Notes: a model not told the origin generated them from the letters alone. 64,000 bases of DNA from Lentzea atacamensis (GCF_003269295.1 NZ_QLTT01000004.1:682001-746000); one strand, 5' to 3'; positions 7,495 to 16,231 are shown, counted from the stretch's first letter. Made by a program: numbers and translations.

Positions 7495-8676
7495 TCAAGG
7501 TTTGAGCAGCACTTTGACCATGCCGTCGGCTTTCTTCTGGAACGTCTCGTACGCCTTGGGCGCGTCCTCGAGCGGCAGGCGGTGCGTGGCGAAGCCGTCC
7601 ACACCCAGCGGATCGGAGTCCGTGAGCAGCGGCAGGATGTCCGGGACCCAGCGCCACACGTTGGCCTGACCCATCCGCAGCTGCAGCTGCTTGTCGAACA
7701 TGGTCAGCATCGGCAGCGGGTCGGCCATGCCGCCGTACACACCGACGATCGAGATCGTGCCGCCGCGCCGGACCATGTCGATCGCGCTGTAGAGGGCCCT
7801 GAGACGGTCCACGCCCGCTTCCTTCATGAACTTCTGGGCCATCGCGTCCGGCAGCAGCCCGGTGAGCTGCTGGGCGATCTTGGCCGCCGGCGCGCCGTGG
7901 GCCTCCATGCCGACCGCGTCGATCACCGCGTCCGGGCCTCGGCCGGTGGTGATGTCCCTGACGACCTCGGTGAGGCGCTTGCCGGCGCCGCGCAGGTCGA
8001 TCGTCTCCGTGCCGCGTGCCTTGGCGCGGGCGAGGCGTTCCGGGACGAGGTCGATGCCGATGACCCTGGCTCCCCGGTGCCGGGCGATGCGGCAGGCCAT
8101 GTCGCCGATGGGCCCGAGACCCAGCACGGCGACGATGCTTCCTTCCCGGACGTTCGCGTACTCGACGGCCTGCCACGCGGTCGGCAGCACGTCGGACAGG
8201 TAGACGAACCTGTCGTCCGGCGGCCCGTCCGGAACCTTGATCGGCAGCGTGTTGCCGAACGGCACCCTCAGGTACTCGGCCTGCCCGCCGGGAACCTGGC
8301 CGTAGAGCTTCGTGTACCCGAAGAGCGCGGCGCCCGACCCGTGCTCGCGCACCTGCGTGGTCTCGCACTGGCTCTGCAGCCCCTGGTTGCACATCACGCA
8401 GTTGTTGCACGAGACGTTGAACGGGATCACCACCCGGTCGCCGGGTTTGAGCTGCGTGACCGCCGCGCCGACCTCCTCGACGACGCCCATCGGCTCGTGC
8501 CCGAGGATGTCGCCCTCGGTGAGGAACGGCCCCAGCACCTCGTACAGGTGCAGGTCCGACCCGCAGATACCGCTGGACGTGACCTTCACGATGACGTCCT
8601 CGGGCTCCTTGAGCGCGGGGTCGGGCACGCTGTCGACCCGGACGTCGCGTTTGCCGTGCCAAGTGACTGCCTTCAT
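7495..8676 (-). CDS. Zinc-dependent alcohol/formaldehyde dehydrogenase-like protein (MDR)
   Basis: 393 residues from the ATG MKAVTWHGKRD. The medium-chain dehydrogenase fold is clear: catalytic zinc region GICGSDLHLYE with GHEPMGVVEEVG, structural zinc cysteines in SCNNCVMCNQGLQSQCE, and a Rossmann NAD(P) site VAVLGLGPIGDMA. The PVGGQAEYLRVP-type segment and the overall length match the glutathione-independent formaldehyde dehydrogenase/FdhA-like branch, although substrate cannot be read from sequence. It is divergent from the glutamyl-tRNA synthetase gene across about 77 bp and may share a transcript with the yciO-like gene. Confidence 0.85.
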   Translation of the reverse strand: MKAVTWHGKRDVRVDSVPDPALKEPEDVIVKVTSSGICGSDLHLYEVLGPFLTEGDILGHEPMGVVEEVGAAVTQLKPGDRVVIPFNVSCNNCVMCNQGLQSQCETTQVREHGSGAALFGYTKLYGQVPGGQAEYLRVPFGNTLPIKVPDGPPDDRFVYLSDVLPTAWQAVEYANVREGSIVAVLGLGPIGDMACRIARHRGARVIGIDLVPERLARAKARGTETIDLRGAGKRLTEVVRDITTGRGPDAVIDAVGMEAHGAPAAKIAQQLTGLLPDAMAQKFMKEAGVDRLRALYSAIDMVRRGGTISIVGVYGGMADPLPMLTMFDKQLQLRMGQANVWRWVPDILPLLTDSDPLGVDGFATHRLPLEDAPKAYETFQKKADGMVKVLLKP

Positions 8677-8753
8677 GCCCAGTGGCGTTCCCCGTCGCCG
8701 CACGTTGATAACCTGGGGGGACTTTCTTTCCCCGGTTTTGGAGACCCTCAGCG

Positions 8754-10400
8754 ATGCTCGACCGTGCCGTCGTCGACGCCCTGTTCCCCTCGGACCTGCC
8801 CGAGCCGTCCTTCTGGGAGGAGCAGTACCCGCCGCGACAGCTTCCGGAGGGCGCGAAGGTCACGCGCCTGGGCCCGTCGCCGACCGGCTTCCTGCACATC
8901 GGCGGCCTGTACGTCGGCATGATCGACCGCGACGTCGCGTCCCAGTCCGGCGGCGCCTACATCGTGCGCGTCGAGGACACCGACCAGGCGCGTGAGGTCC
9001 CCGGCGCCGTCGACCAGTTCAACCGCGCGTTCGCCTACTTCGGCATCGAGCCCGACGAGGCGGACTCCGTGGGTTCGTACGGCCCGTACCACCAGTCGCA
9101 GCGCGAGCAGATCTACCTGACCTACGTGCGCGAGCTGCTGCGTCAGGACAAGGCGTACCTCTGCTTCGCCACGAAGGAGGAGCTGGCGGACATCACCGCG
9201 CGCCAGCAGGCCACCAAGCTCCCCACCGGCTACTACGGCCGCTGGGCGATCTGGCGTGACAAGACGGCCGAGGAAGTCCAGGAGGCCCTCGACGCCGGCC
9301 GCCCGTACGTCGTCCGGTTCCGCTCGCCGGGCAAGGCGGGGGAGCGCACGTCGTTCACCGACGCGATCCGCGGCCAGCTGGAGCACGAGGCCAACCGCAA
9401 CGACGTCGTGATCCTGAAGGCGTCCGACCAGTCGCCGCGCCTGCCCACGTACCACTTCGCGCACGCCGTCGACGACCACCTGATGCGCGTGAACCTGGTG
9501 ATCCGCGGCGAGGAGTGGATCTCCTCCGTCCCCACCCACCTGCAGCTCTTCGACGCCCTGGGCTTCGAGCGCGTCGAGTACGCCCACATCGCGCCGCTGA
9601 TGAAGCAGCAGGGCGGCTCCCGCCGCAAGCTCTCCAAGCGCAAGGACCCCGAGGCGTCCGTCGAGTACTTCATCGAGGCGGGCTACCCGGCCGAGGCCGT
9701 GAAGTTCTACATGCGCGGCCTGGTGAACGCCCGCCTGGCGGACCTGCCGCTGTCCGAGGCACTGGAGGCGCCGATCTCGCTGTCCGAGTGCGGTGTCGCC
9801 GGTCCGCTGGTCGACCTGGTGAAGCTCGAGGACATCGCCGCCGACCACGTGGCCACCCTGTCCGGTCCCGAGATCATCGAACGCATCTCGGCGTGGGCGT
9901 CGACCTACGACCCGGCGCTCGTGTCCGTGCTGTCCGACGAGCGCGACTCCGCCCTCGCCGCCCTGCAGGTCGAGCGCGGCCCGGAGGTGGCGAACCCGCG
10001 CAAGGACCTCCGCAAGTGGTCGGACTTCCGCGCGGCCTACGGGTTCTTCTTCCCGTCGCTGTTCGAGCTGGTGACCGACCGCACCGACGAGCGGCTGGGC
10101 GGCCTGTCGCCCGAGCTGATCTCCGCGTTCGCCGCCGACTTCGCCGACGGCTACGCGGACCTCGAAGACGGCCAGGAGTGGTTCGGCCAGATCCGCGAGC
10201 TCGCGGGCAAGCACGGCTTCGCGCCGAACCCCAAGGAGTTCAAGAAGAACCCGGACGCCTACCCCGGCTCGATCAAGGAGGCGGCGCAGCTGATCCGCGT
10301 CGCCCTCACCGGCTCGAACCGCAGCCCGGACCTGCACGCCATCGCGCGCACGCTGGGCAAGGACGAGGTGCTGCGCCGGGTGCGCGCCCTGGCCGGCTAG
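8754..10400 (+). CDS. Glutamate--tRNA ligase, atypical second-type GltX
   Basis: 548 residues of a class I aminoacyl-tRNA synthetase. The HIGH-type motif is GPSPTGFLHIGG (residues 40-51) and the second signature is KLSKRKD (about 293). The SYGPYHQSQREQIYLTYVREL block, GYYGRWAIWRD and a long N-terminal leader before the HIGH motif resemble the Clostridia/Firmicutes-type GluRS rather than the usual shorter actinobacterial enzyme. It should charge tRNA with glutamate in the cytoplasm. If the genome also has the standard gltX elsewhere, this would be a second synthetase, a pattern known for inhibitor-resistant copies. A strong terminator follows. Confidence 0.85.
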   Translation: MLDRAVVDALFPSDLPEPSFWEEQYPPRQLPEGAKVTRLGPSPTGFLHIGGLYVGMIDRDVASQSGGAYIVRVEDTDQAREVPGAVDQFNRAFAYFGIEPDEADSVGSYGPYHQSQREQIYLTYVRELLRQDKAYLCFATKEELADITARQQATKLPTGYYGRWAIWRDKTAEEVQEALDAGRPYVVRFRSPGKAGERTSFTDAIRGQLEHEANRNDVVILKASDQSPRLPTYHFAHAVDDHLMRVNLVIRGEEWISSVPTHLQLFDALGFERVEYAHIAPLMKQQGGSRRKLSKRKDPEASVEYFIEAGYPAEAVKFYMRGLVNARLADLPLSEALEAPISLSECGVAGPLVDLVKLEDIAADHVATLSGPEIIERISAWASTYDPALVSVLSDERDSALAALQVERGPEVANPRKDLRKWSDFRAAYGFFFPSLFELVTDRTDERLGGLSPELISAFAADFADGYADLEDGQEWFGQIRELAGKHGFAPNPKEFKKNPDAYPGSIKEAAQLIRVALTGSNRSPDLHAIARTLGKDEVLRRVRALAG

Positions 10401-10411
10401 TCCCCTCGAAT

Positions 10412-10444
10412 CGGCCCCTGGTTCCTTTGAGGAGCCAGGGGCCG
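10412..10444. terminator. Strong hairpin terminator after the GluRS gene
   Basis: A perfect 10-bp stem, CGGCCCCTGG with CCAGGGGCCG, closes an inner loop that can itself pair (TCC/GGA). It starts 12 bp after the stop codon. There is no U-tract, as usual for actinomycete terminators. Confidence 0.8.
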
Positions 10445-10863
10445 TTCGTATGTTCCGGCGACGATCCGCCGTTGCAGCGCACATACTCCCGCCGTGATGG
10501 AAGAGAGCTGGCTGGCCGACAGGGTGCTGCAAAGCGGTTGGGCTTGACTTTGAGTGCGACGTGCTGCCCTAGCGGCCCACGCGCCCACCCACACGAGGCG
10601 AGGCGACGCACGGCCCGGAACCCTCCGCTGGAGCTAAAACCCAGCTAAAACAACCAGCCCCGCGCGGTGTCAACCGTCAGCCGCGACCGCGACCCGATCC
10701 ACGCGACCACCCGGCCAGCCGCCACCTGAGCCACCCATCCGGACCACCGCCCCCCACACTCGTACGACGACCGGACCAGGCGCGTGCGATGCCCGGACGA
10801 GGCCCCGTTCAGGGGCCGAGACCGCTTTGGGAACTTCCTTCCGAGAGTTCCGGAAAAAACTCA
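10445..10863. other. Gene-free stretch with no recognised feature
   Basis: About 420 bp without a supported gene on either strand. A proline/arginine-coding bias appears in most frames but no frame has a start, ribosome site and family resemblance together. A GAACTT/GAGAGTTCC imperfect inverted repeat is present near 10832-10852, just before the CebR-like site. It may contain the promoter of the GH3 gene and decayed sequence. Confidence 0.5.
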
Positions 10864-10877
10864 TGAGAGCGTTCCCA
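10864..10877. promoter_or_regulatory. CebR-like operator upstream of the GH3 gene
   Basis: TGAGAGCGTTCCCA matches 12 of 14 positions of the CebR box TGGGAGCGCTCCCA known from Streptomyces, where CebR represses cellulose/cellobiose genes and is released by cello-oligosaccharides. It lies 38 bp before the ATG of a secreted GH3 beta-glucosidase, exactly the sort of gene CebR controls. Confidence 0.6.
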
Positions 10878-10914
10878 TTGACGTGGACGTAACACGCCGT
10901 TGAGGATCTGCGGC

Positions 10915-13512
10915 ATGCATTGGAGAAGCACTCTCGCCGCAGTGCTGGGGCTGACGCTCGCCGCCAGCGCGACAGCGGCTGTTGCCGCGCCGGAAGCGCA
11001 CGGGCCGAAACAACCGGTCATCGGGCAGCCCAGGACCGAGCACGGGTGTGCCCGCATCGAGAAGTCACTGCCGACCCTCAAGGACTGGCCCAAGATCGAG
11101 AGCCAGCTCAAGGGCGACCGCAGGGACGAGGCCAGGATCAAGGCGATCCTGAAGGACATGACGCTGGCCGAGAAGGTCGGCCAGATGACGCAGCCCGAGA
11201 TCGCCGCGATCACGCCGCAGGACGTCACGACCTACGGGTTCGGCTCCGTCCTCAACGGTGGTGGCAGCTGGCCCGGCGGCAACAAGAAGGCCACGCCGCA
11301 GGACTGGCTGAAGCTCGCCGACGCCTACTGGGAGGCGTCGAAGCAGACGCGCACCAAGATTCCCGTCATCTGGGGCATCGACGCGGTGCACGGCAACAAC
11401 AACGTCTACGGCGCAACGGTCTTCCCGCACAACATCGGGCTCGGTGCCGCGCACGACCCGTGCCTCGTCCGCGACATCAGTGAGGCCACGGCCGAGCAGA
11501 TTCGGGCCACCGGGCAGGACTGGGCGTTCGCGCCCACGCTCGCCGTGGTGCGCGACGACCGGTGGGGGCGGACGTACGAAGGGTTCTCGGAGGACCCGCG
11601 GATCACGCGCGCCTACGGGTTCGAGGCCGTCAAGGGCTTGCAGGACAACGCGAGGAAGCGCATCGGCGAGGACGGTGTGATCGCCACCGCCAAGCACTTC
11701 ATCGGTGACGGTGGCACGACCGGTGGCAAGGACCAGGGGGTCAACCCCTCCACCGAGCAGGAAATGATCAACATCCACGGGCAGGGTTACTACGGGGCGC
11801 TGGCCGCTGGTGCGCAGACGGTGATGATCTCGTTCAACAGCTGGACGAACGACGTCATCAACGAGGGCAAGGTGCACGGCAGCAAGTACGTGCAGACCGG
11901 CATCCTCAAGGAGAAGATGGGCTTCGACGGCCTGCTCGTCTCCGACTGGAACGGCATCGGGCAGGTCACCGGCTGCACCAACGCCAGCTGCCCGCAGGCG
12001 ATCAACGCCGGCATGGACATCATCATGGTGCCCAACGACTGGAAGGCGTTCATCACCAACACGATCGCCCAGGTCGAGTCCGGCGAGATCCCGATGGCCC
12101 GCATCGACGACGCGGTGACCCGCATCCTGCGCGTCAAGCTGCGCGCCGGCACGTTCGACGCGCCGAAGCCCTCGCAGCGGGAGCACGCGGGTGAGCAGGA
12201 AGCGCTGCTGCACAAGGAGCTCGCGCGCAAGGCCGTGCGGGAGTCCGCGGTGCTGCTGAAGAACAACGAGCGCGTGCTGCCGCTCTCCAAGCGCAGCAAG
12301 GTTCTCGTGGTCGGCAAGAGCGCGGACAACATCGGGAACCAGTCGGGTGGCTGGACGCTCAGCTGGCAGGGCACCGGCAACACCAACGCCGACTTCCCCA
12401 ACGGCACCAGCATCCTCAAGGGCATCCAGGACACCCTGGGCGCCGCCAACGTCACGTTCGCCGAGACCGCGGACAACGTCGACCCGAAGAGCTTCGACGC
12501 CGTCATCGCCGTCATCGGTGAGACGCCGTACGCGGAGGGCGTGGGCGACATCGGCAAGCGGACGCTCGAGACCGCGCGCCTGTACCCGCAGGACCTCGCC
12601 GTGCTGGACAAGGTGTCCGGCAAGGGCACGCCGGTCGTCACCGTCTACGTCGGCGGCCGCCCGATGTACATGAACAAGGAGATCAACCGCTCCGACGCGT
12701 TCGTCGCCGCGTGGCTGCCCGGCACCGAGGGCCAGGGCATCGCGGACCTGCTGATCCGGGGACGCCACAACGGGTTCACCGGCAAGCTGTCCTACTCGTG
12801 GCCGCGCAGCGCCTGCCAGACGCCGCTCAACGACCCGAGCCAGGACCCGCTGTTCAAGCGCGGCTACGGCCTGCGTGACTGGCAGACCGGCAACGTCGGC
12901 AAGCTCGACGAGTCGAGCCCCGGCGGCACCTGCTCCGGCGGTGGAGGTGGCACGGCGACCGAGGACCTGGAGATCTTCAACCGCACGGACATCGCGCCGT
13001 ACAAGAGCTACATCGGCTCGCCGGAGAACTGGGGCGGCACCGAGATCGGACCTGACGGCCAGGCCTCGCACGCCGAGATCAACGTCGTGCAGTCCGACGT
13101 CAACGTCCAGCAGGACGCGCTCAAAGCGACGTGGACCGGCAACGGCCCCGGCCAGGTGTACCTGCAGAGCCCGGCGGGCACCGACCTGCGGGGCTACGGC
13201 AACGCAAACGCGGCCATCGTGTTCGACGTGATCGTGCACCAGGCCCCGGCCAACCGCACGGTCATCAGCGCGCACTGCGTGTACCCGTGCCTGGGTGAGT
13301 TCGACGCGACGAACGCGTTCCGCGGCCTCCCGATCGGGCAGAAGTCGACCGTGAAGCTCTCGGTCAACTGCTTCGCCGACAAGGGACTGGACCTGGAGAA
13401 CGTCAACACGCCGTTCCTGGTCTACACCGACGGCGCGTTCCAGGCGTCGTTCGCGAACGTGCGGTGGGTGCCCAAGGCGGGCGCTGATCCGGACGTTCTT
13501 CCCTGCACGTAG
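10915..13512 (+). CDS. Secreted GH3 beta-glucosidase / exo-beta-glucan glucohydrolase
   Basis: 865 residues from the ATG at 10915, with GAGGA upstream. A signal peptide (WRSTLAAVLGLTLAASATAAVAA) precedes the GH3 N-terminal barrel (about 60-400), which contains IPVIWGIDAVHG, KHFIGDGGT and the nucleophile Asp344 in LLVSDWNGIG. The GH3 C-terminal domain follows (about 440-680; ESAVLLKNNERVLPL, YVGGRPMYMN). After a Gly-rich linker, residues about 700-865 form a galactose-binding-like beta domain, as in ExoP-type exo-1,3/1,4-beta-glucosidases. It would release glucose from beta-glucans outside the cell. A CebR-like box precedes it and a strong hairpin follows, so it is monocistronic. Confidence 0.93.
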   Translation: MHWRSTLAAVLGLTLAASATAAVAAPEAHGPKQPVIGQPRTEHGCARIEKSLPTLKDWPKIESQLKGDRRDEARIKAILKDMTLAEKVGQMTQPEIAAITPQDVTTYGFGSVLNGGGSWPGGNKKATPQDWLKLADAYWEASKQTRTKIPVIWGIDAVHGNNNVYGATVFPHNIGLGAAHDPCLVRDISEATAEQIRATGQDWAFAPTLAVVRDDRWGRTYEGFSEDPRITRAYGFEAVKGLQDNARKRIGEDGVIATAKHFIGDGGTTGGKDQGVNPSTEQEMINIHGQGYYGALAAGAQTVMISFNSWTNDVINEGKVHGSKYVQTGILKEKMGFDGLLVSDWNGIGQVTGCTNASCPQAINAGMDIIMVPNDWKAFITNTIAQVESGEIPMARIDDAVTRILRVKLRAGTFDAPKPSQREHAGEQEALLHKELARKAVRESAVLLKNNERVLPLSKRSKVLVVGKSADNIGNQSGGWTLSWQGTGNTNADFPNGTSILKGIQDTLGAANVTFAETADNVDPKSFDAVIAVIGETPYAEGVGDIGKRTLETARLYPQDLAVLDKVSGKGTPVVTVYVGGRPMYMNKEINRSDAFVAAWLPGTEGQGIADLLIRGRHNGFTGKLSYSWPRSACQTPLNDPSQDPLFKRGYGLRDWQTGNVGKLDESSPGGTCSGGGGGTATEDLEIFNRTDIAPYKSYIGSPENWGGTEIGPDGQASHAEINVVQSDVNVQQDALKATWTGNGPGQVYLQSPAGTDLRGYGNANAAIVFDVIVHQAPANRTVISAHCVYPCLGEFDATNAFRGLPIGQKSTVKLSVNCFADKGLDLENVNTPFLVYTDGAFQASFANVRWVPKAGADPDVLPCT

Positions 13513-13519
13513 CCCGAAA

Positions 13520-13551
13520 GTGCCCTACCGGCGGAACTGCCGGTAGGGCAC
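13520..13551. terminator. Perfect 13-bp hairpin shared by convergent units
   Basis: GTGCCCTACCGGC and GCCGGTAGGGCAC pair perfectly around a 6-nt loop, 8 bp after the GH3 stop. The stem overlaps the last codons and stop of the WD40 remnant on the other strand, so it could terminate both directions. Confidence 0.85.
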
Positions 13552-13818
13552 GTCCGGGTAGTGCTCCTCCCACTGCTGAAGGGTCATCGGCCGGGGCTCG
13601 CGTGCGCACAACCGCGCGATCACCCGGTCGAGACCGACGTCCCACAGGCGGATCGTCGTGTCGTTGCCCCCGGACGCGATGTAGGTGCCGTCCGGGCTGA
13701 ACACCGAGCCGCGCACGAAGCCGTTCGCGTCGGCGATCCGCACGATCGGTTCCCGCGTGTGCCGCTCGCTCATCCGCCACGGCCACACCGTGCCGTCCCA
13801 GCCGCTGCTCGCGTCCAC
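13525..13818 (-). pseudogene. C-terminal remnant of a WD40-repeat protein
   Basis: About 97 codons are readable. They contain one complete WD40 repeat (GSVFSPDGTYIASGGNDTTI followed by RLWDVG) and a terminal tail (RPMTLQQWEEHYPDVPYRQ) of the type that closes actinomycete STAND-ATPase or kinase WD40 proteins. Such proteins normally carry seven or more repeats and an N-terminal NTPase or protease domain; none is present upstream, where the frame loses resemblance within about 30 codons. I read it as the surviving 3' end of a deleted gene. Confidence 0.65.
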
Positions 13819-13928
13819 CTGGCCGTCCGCGCGGCGAGACCCGCAAAACCGACGACCCGCCGCCGGACCCGAAGACGTGGTCAGGACCGTCGCGGGCGCG
13901 CCTCTCTCGGGGTGGGGCGCCGCCCGCG

Positions 13929-14534
13929 CTAGCCGGCGACGTCGAGGTCGACGGGCTCGCCCCTGATCGCGGTCACCGCACCGCCGGTCTGGGCGGCGAG
14001 CCAGACCTCGAACGCCTCGGGCTCCTTCGTCAGGACGGTGAAGGTGACGTCGTGGCCGTACTCGGTGTCCGCGACGTGGTGGCCGGCGGCGCGCAACGCG
14101 TTCTCCAGCTTGCCCGCCTGGTCGTGGTCCACGGCGAGCAGGACGCTCTCGTGGTGCTCACGGGTGAGCGTGCCCAGCGCGTCGATCGCCTCCGACACGG
14201 CCCGCCCGTAGGCACGGACCAGGCCTCCCGCGCCGAGCTTGATGCCGCCGTAGTAGCGGGTGACGACGACCGCGGTGTCGACGAGGTCCCGGCGCGTCAG
14301 CACCTCCAGCATCGGCACGCCGGCCGTGCCCGCGGGTTCGCCGTCGTCGGAGGAGCGTTGCGTGTCGCGCGTCCGGAACGCCGTGCAGTTGTGCGTGGCC
14401 TGCCAGTGCTCCTTGCGGATCCGCGCGAAGAACTCCGCCGCCTCCTGCTCGGAGGCGACGCGGGCGACGTGGCACAGGAACCGCGACCGCTGGATCTCGA
14501 TCTCGTGCGTGCCGTCCCGCCTGATCACCTTCAC
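13929..14534 (-). CDS. YigZ/IMPACT family protein
   Basis: 201 residues from the GTG at 14534. The UPF0029/IMPACT signature is complete: KSRFLCHVARV-like opening (QRSRFLCHVARV), HNCTAFRT, DDGEPAGTAGVPMLEVL, TAVVVTRYYGGIKLGAGGLV and the regular YGRAVSEAI helix. A C-terminal ferredoxin-like domain follows. Eukaryotic IMPACT proteins modulate translation stress signalling; the bacterial role is undefined. The GTG overlaps the ligC stop as GTGA, so it is translationally coupled to the ligase gene. Confidence 0.9.
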   Translation of the reverse strand: MKVIRRDGTHEIEIQRSRFLCHVARVASEQEAAEFFARIRKEHWQATHNCTAFRTRDTQRSSDDGEPAGTAGVPMLEVLTRRDLVDTAVVVTRYYGGIKLGAGGLVRAYGRAVSEAIDALGTLTREHHESVLLAVDHDQAGKLENALRAAGHHVADTEYGHDVTFTVLTKEPEAFEVWLAAQTGGAVTAIRGEPVDLDVAG

Positions 14535-15595
14535 AGCTCGATTGTCCGCCGCCTCTCGGCTTCGCCGAACAGGGCGTCCAGCTCGGCCGGCGGCACTTCC
14601 TCCAGCTGCTCGAACGTGCACTGCCCCGGCTCCTTGTCGGGCCGGAACCGCACCAGCCGCGCGGTGTGCCGGAACCGGCCGCCCTGCACGTGCTCGTACC
14701 GCACCTCCGCCACCCGCGACGGATCGAGCAGCACGACCTGGAGCTGCTTGCCGGGGTTCCACCGGCTGTTCATGCCGGGCCCCTCGTAGGTCGCCCACGC
14801 GGCCCACGGGTGTTCGGCGGGGTCGCGCAACGGTTCGAGCTCCTCGACCAGCTCCCGGCGCCTGGCCGCGGTGAAGCTGCTCGCCACGCCCACGTTGCGC
14901 AGCTCACCGTCCTGGTAGAGCCCGAGCACCAGCGATCCGACCGTCTCGCCGTCCTTGTGCAACCGGTAGCCCGCGACCACGCAGTCGGCAGTGCGCTCGT
15001 GCTTCACCTTCCACATCACGCGCTTGTCCGGCTCGTAGACGCCGTCCACCGCCTTGACCATCACGCCGTCGAAGCCCGCCCCCTCGAACCGGGTGAACCA
15101 GTCCTGCGCCACGCCGGGGTCCGTCGTGGACGGAGTCAGGTAGATGCCGGGGACCTCGGTGACGATCTGCTCCAGCATCTCGCGGCGCTCACCGAGCGAC
15201 AGGCCGGTGACGTCGGAGTCGCCGCACGCCAGCAGGTCGAACGCCACGAAGCTCGCCGGGGTCTCGAGGGCCAGCTTGCGGACGCGCGACGCGGCCGGGT
15301 GCAGCCGGAGCTGGAGGGTGTCGAAGCTCAGCCCGTCCGGCGTGACCAGCACGATCTCGCCGTCCACCACGCACCGCGGCGGCAGCGCCTCCTTCAGCAG
15401 CTCGACGACCTCGGGGAAGTAGCGGGTGAGCGGCTTGTCGTTGCGCGAGCCCAGTTCCACCTCGTCGCCGTCGCGGAACACGATGCAGCGGAAGCCGTCC
15501 CACTTCGGCTCGTACGCGAGGCCGTCCCCGCGCGGCAGCTCGGGCACGGACTTCGCGAGCATCGGCTTCACCGGCGGCATCACGGGCAGGTCCAC
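14531..15595 (-). CDS. ligC: ATP-dependent DNA ligase, LigC type
   Basis: 354 residues. Motif I is EPKWDGFR with the AMP-accepting Lys31. Later nucleotidyltransferase motifs are DGEIVL, FVAFDLLA, FDGVMVKAVDGVY and VMWKVKHERTADCVV, followed by an OB-fold with VGVASSF and RWNPGKQLQVVLLDPSRVAEV. It matches M. tuberculosis LigC from the first residues (DLPVMPPVKPMLAK). LigC enzymes act in repair alongside LigD and Ku in actinobacteria; no Ku or LigD is in this window. The GTG at 15595 fits the family N-terminus; an ATG at 15607 is possible. It is coupled to the YigZ gene. Confidence 0.9.
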   Translation of the reverse strand: MDLPVMPPVKPMLAKSVPELPRGDGLAYEPKWDGFRCIVFRDGDEVELGSRNDKPLTRYFPEVVELLKEALPPRCVVDGEIVLVTPDGLSFDTLQLRLHPAASRVRKLALETPASFVAFDLLACGDSDVTGLSLGERREMLEQIVTEVPGIYLTPSTTDPGVAQDWFTRFEGAGFDGVMVKAVDGVYEPDKRVMWKVKHERTADCVVAGYRLHKDGETVGSLVLGLYQDGELRNVGVASSFTAARRRELVEELEPLRDPAEHPWAAWATYEGPGMNSRWNPGKQLQVVLLDPSRVAEVRYEHVQGGRFRHTARLVRFRPDKEPGQCTFEQLEEVPPAELDALFGEAERRRTIEL

Positions 15596-15779
15596 GCCCG
15601 TGACCATAAGCTCAGCGCAGAGCCACCGCGAGCTTTCGAGCTCCCGCACGTCGGCGTCCAGCCCGTCACCGTCCGGGACGGCCAGCGCGACCGGGTGCCG
15701 CATCGTCACCGCGCCGGACCTCCGCGTCTCCAGCCCGGCCCGCAGGCGCTCGGCGAGCGGCAGCTCCTCCGGCGCCGCA

Positions 15780-15930
15780 GCCCTGCCGAACGGGTGCCCG
15801 ATCGCCCACCCCGCGACCAGGCCCGTGACGCTGCGCAGGCGCGGGTCGTGCGGGCGGCGGCCAGCAGGTAGAGCATGATCGCGGAGCAGCTCAGGGTGAC
15901 GACGCCCTGCGTTTCCTTCAGGTACTCCAC
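15780..15930 (-). pseudogene. Remnant of a small membrane-protein start (MAB_1171c-like position)
   Basis: A GTG at 15930, placed 1 bp after the preceding stop, opens a hydrophobic N-terminus (VEYLKETQGVVTLSC, then SAIMLYLLAA). The coding resemblance then jumps frame by one base near 15852-15866 and continues as GRRPHDPRLRSVTGLVAGWA followed by IGHPFG. The pattern (one helix, a basic RxxP-D-xLR loop, a second helix) is that of the membrane protein that usually follows actinomycete ImmA/IrrE genes. It then runs into ligC. Truncation plus frameshift indicate decay; the family assignment is inference from context. Confidence 0.4.
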
Positions 15931-15931
15931 G

Positions 15932-16231
15932 TCAGAGCCACCCCAGGCGGTCCGCGAGCGAGGAGGCCATGCGCCGCGCCGGGCCTTCCGAGGCGCGCGG
16001 CGCGACCTTGTCCAGCACCGACGCCCACTCGAGGATGATCGTCGCGACCGTCTCGGCCTCACGTTCGTGCGCGGTGTCGTACGAGGTGCGCCGCAAAGCC
16101 CGGCGCCCGGCGTCCGGTTCGAGGTCGGGGTAGAGGCCCGCGAGCCGGTCGTCGTCCTGCTCGTCGCTGGTGTGACCGGCCAGGAGATGCCCGAGCTCGT
16201 GCAGGCAACTGCGGTGAGGAGGAGTTCGGAC
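15932..16231 (-). pseudogene. Truncated ImmA/IrrE-type metallopeptidase
   Basis: The zinc motif LHELGHLLAGH is intact and is followed by YPDLEPDAGRRALRRTSYDT and AHEREAETVATIILEW, the standard C-terminal half of actinomycete ImmA/IrrE-like proteins, where the Glu of the EREAE helix supplies the third ligand. The N-terminal 60-80 residues expected before the motif are missing: the sequence upstream of VRTPPHRS resembles nothing in this family and is occupied by the divergent gene. The nearest in-frame start, a GTG near 16264, would overlap that gene. I call it a broken gene, although a minimal functional peptide cannot be excluded. Confidence 0.55.

Noticed and set aside
10445..10863. A tRNA, attachment site or integrase remnant in the gap before the GH3 gene
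   Set aside because: No cloverleaf, no CCA end and no direct repeat pair could be found; short frames there have no ribosome site or family resemblance.
11065..13275. A 736-codon antisense frame inside the GH3 gene
   Set aside because: Same cause: third-position GC bias of the real gene leaves the opposite frame open. No start signal, domain or signal peptide.
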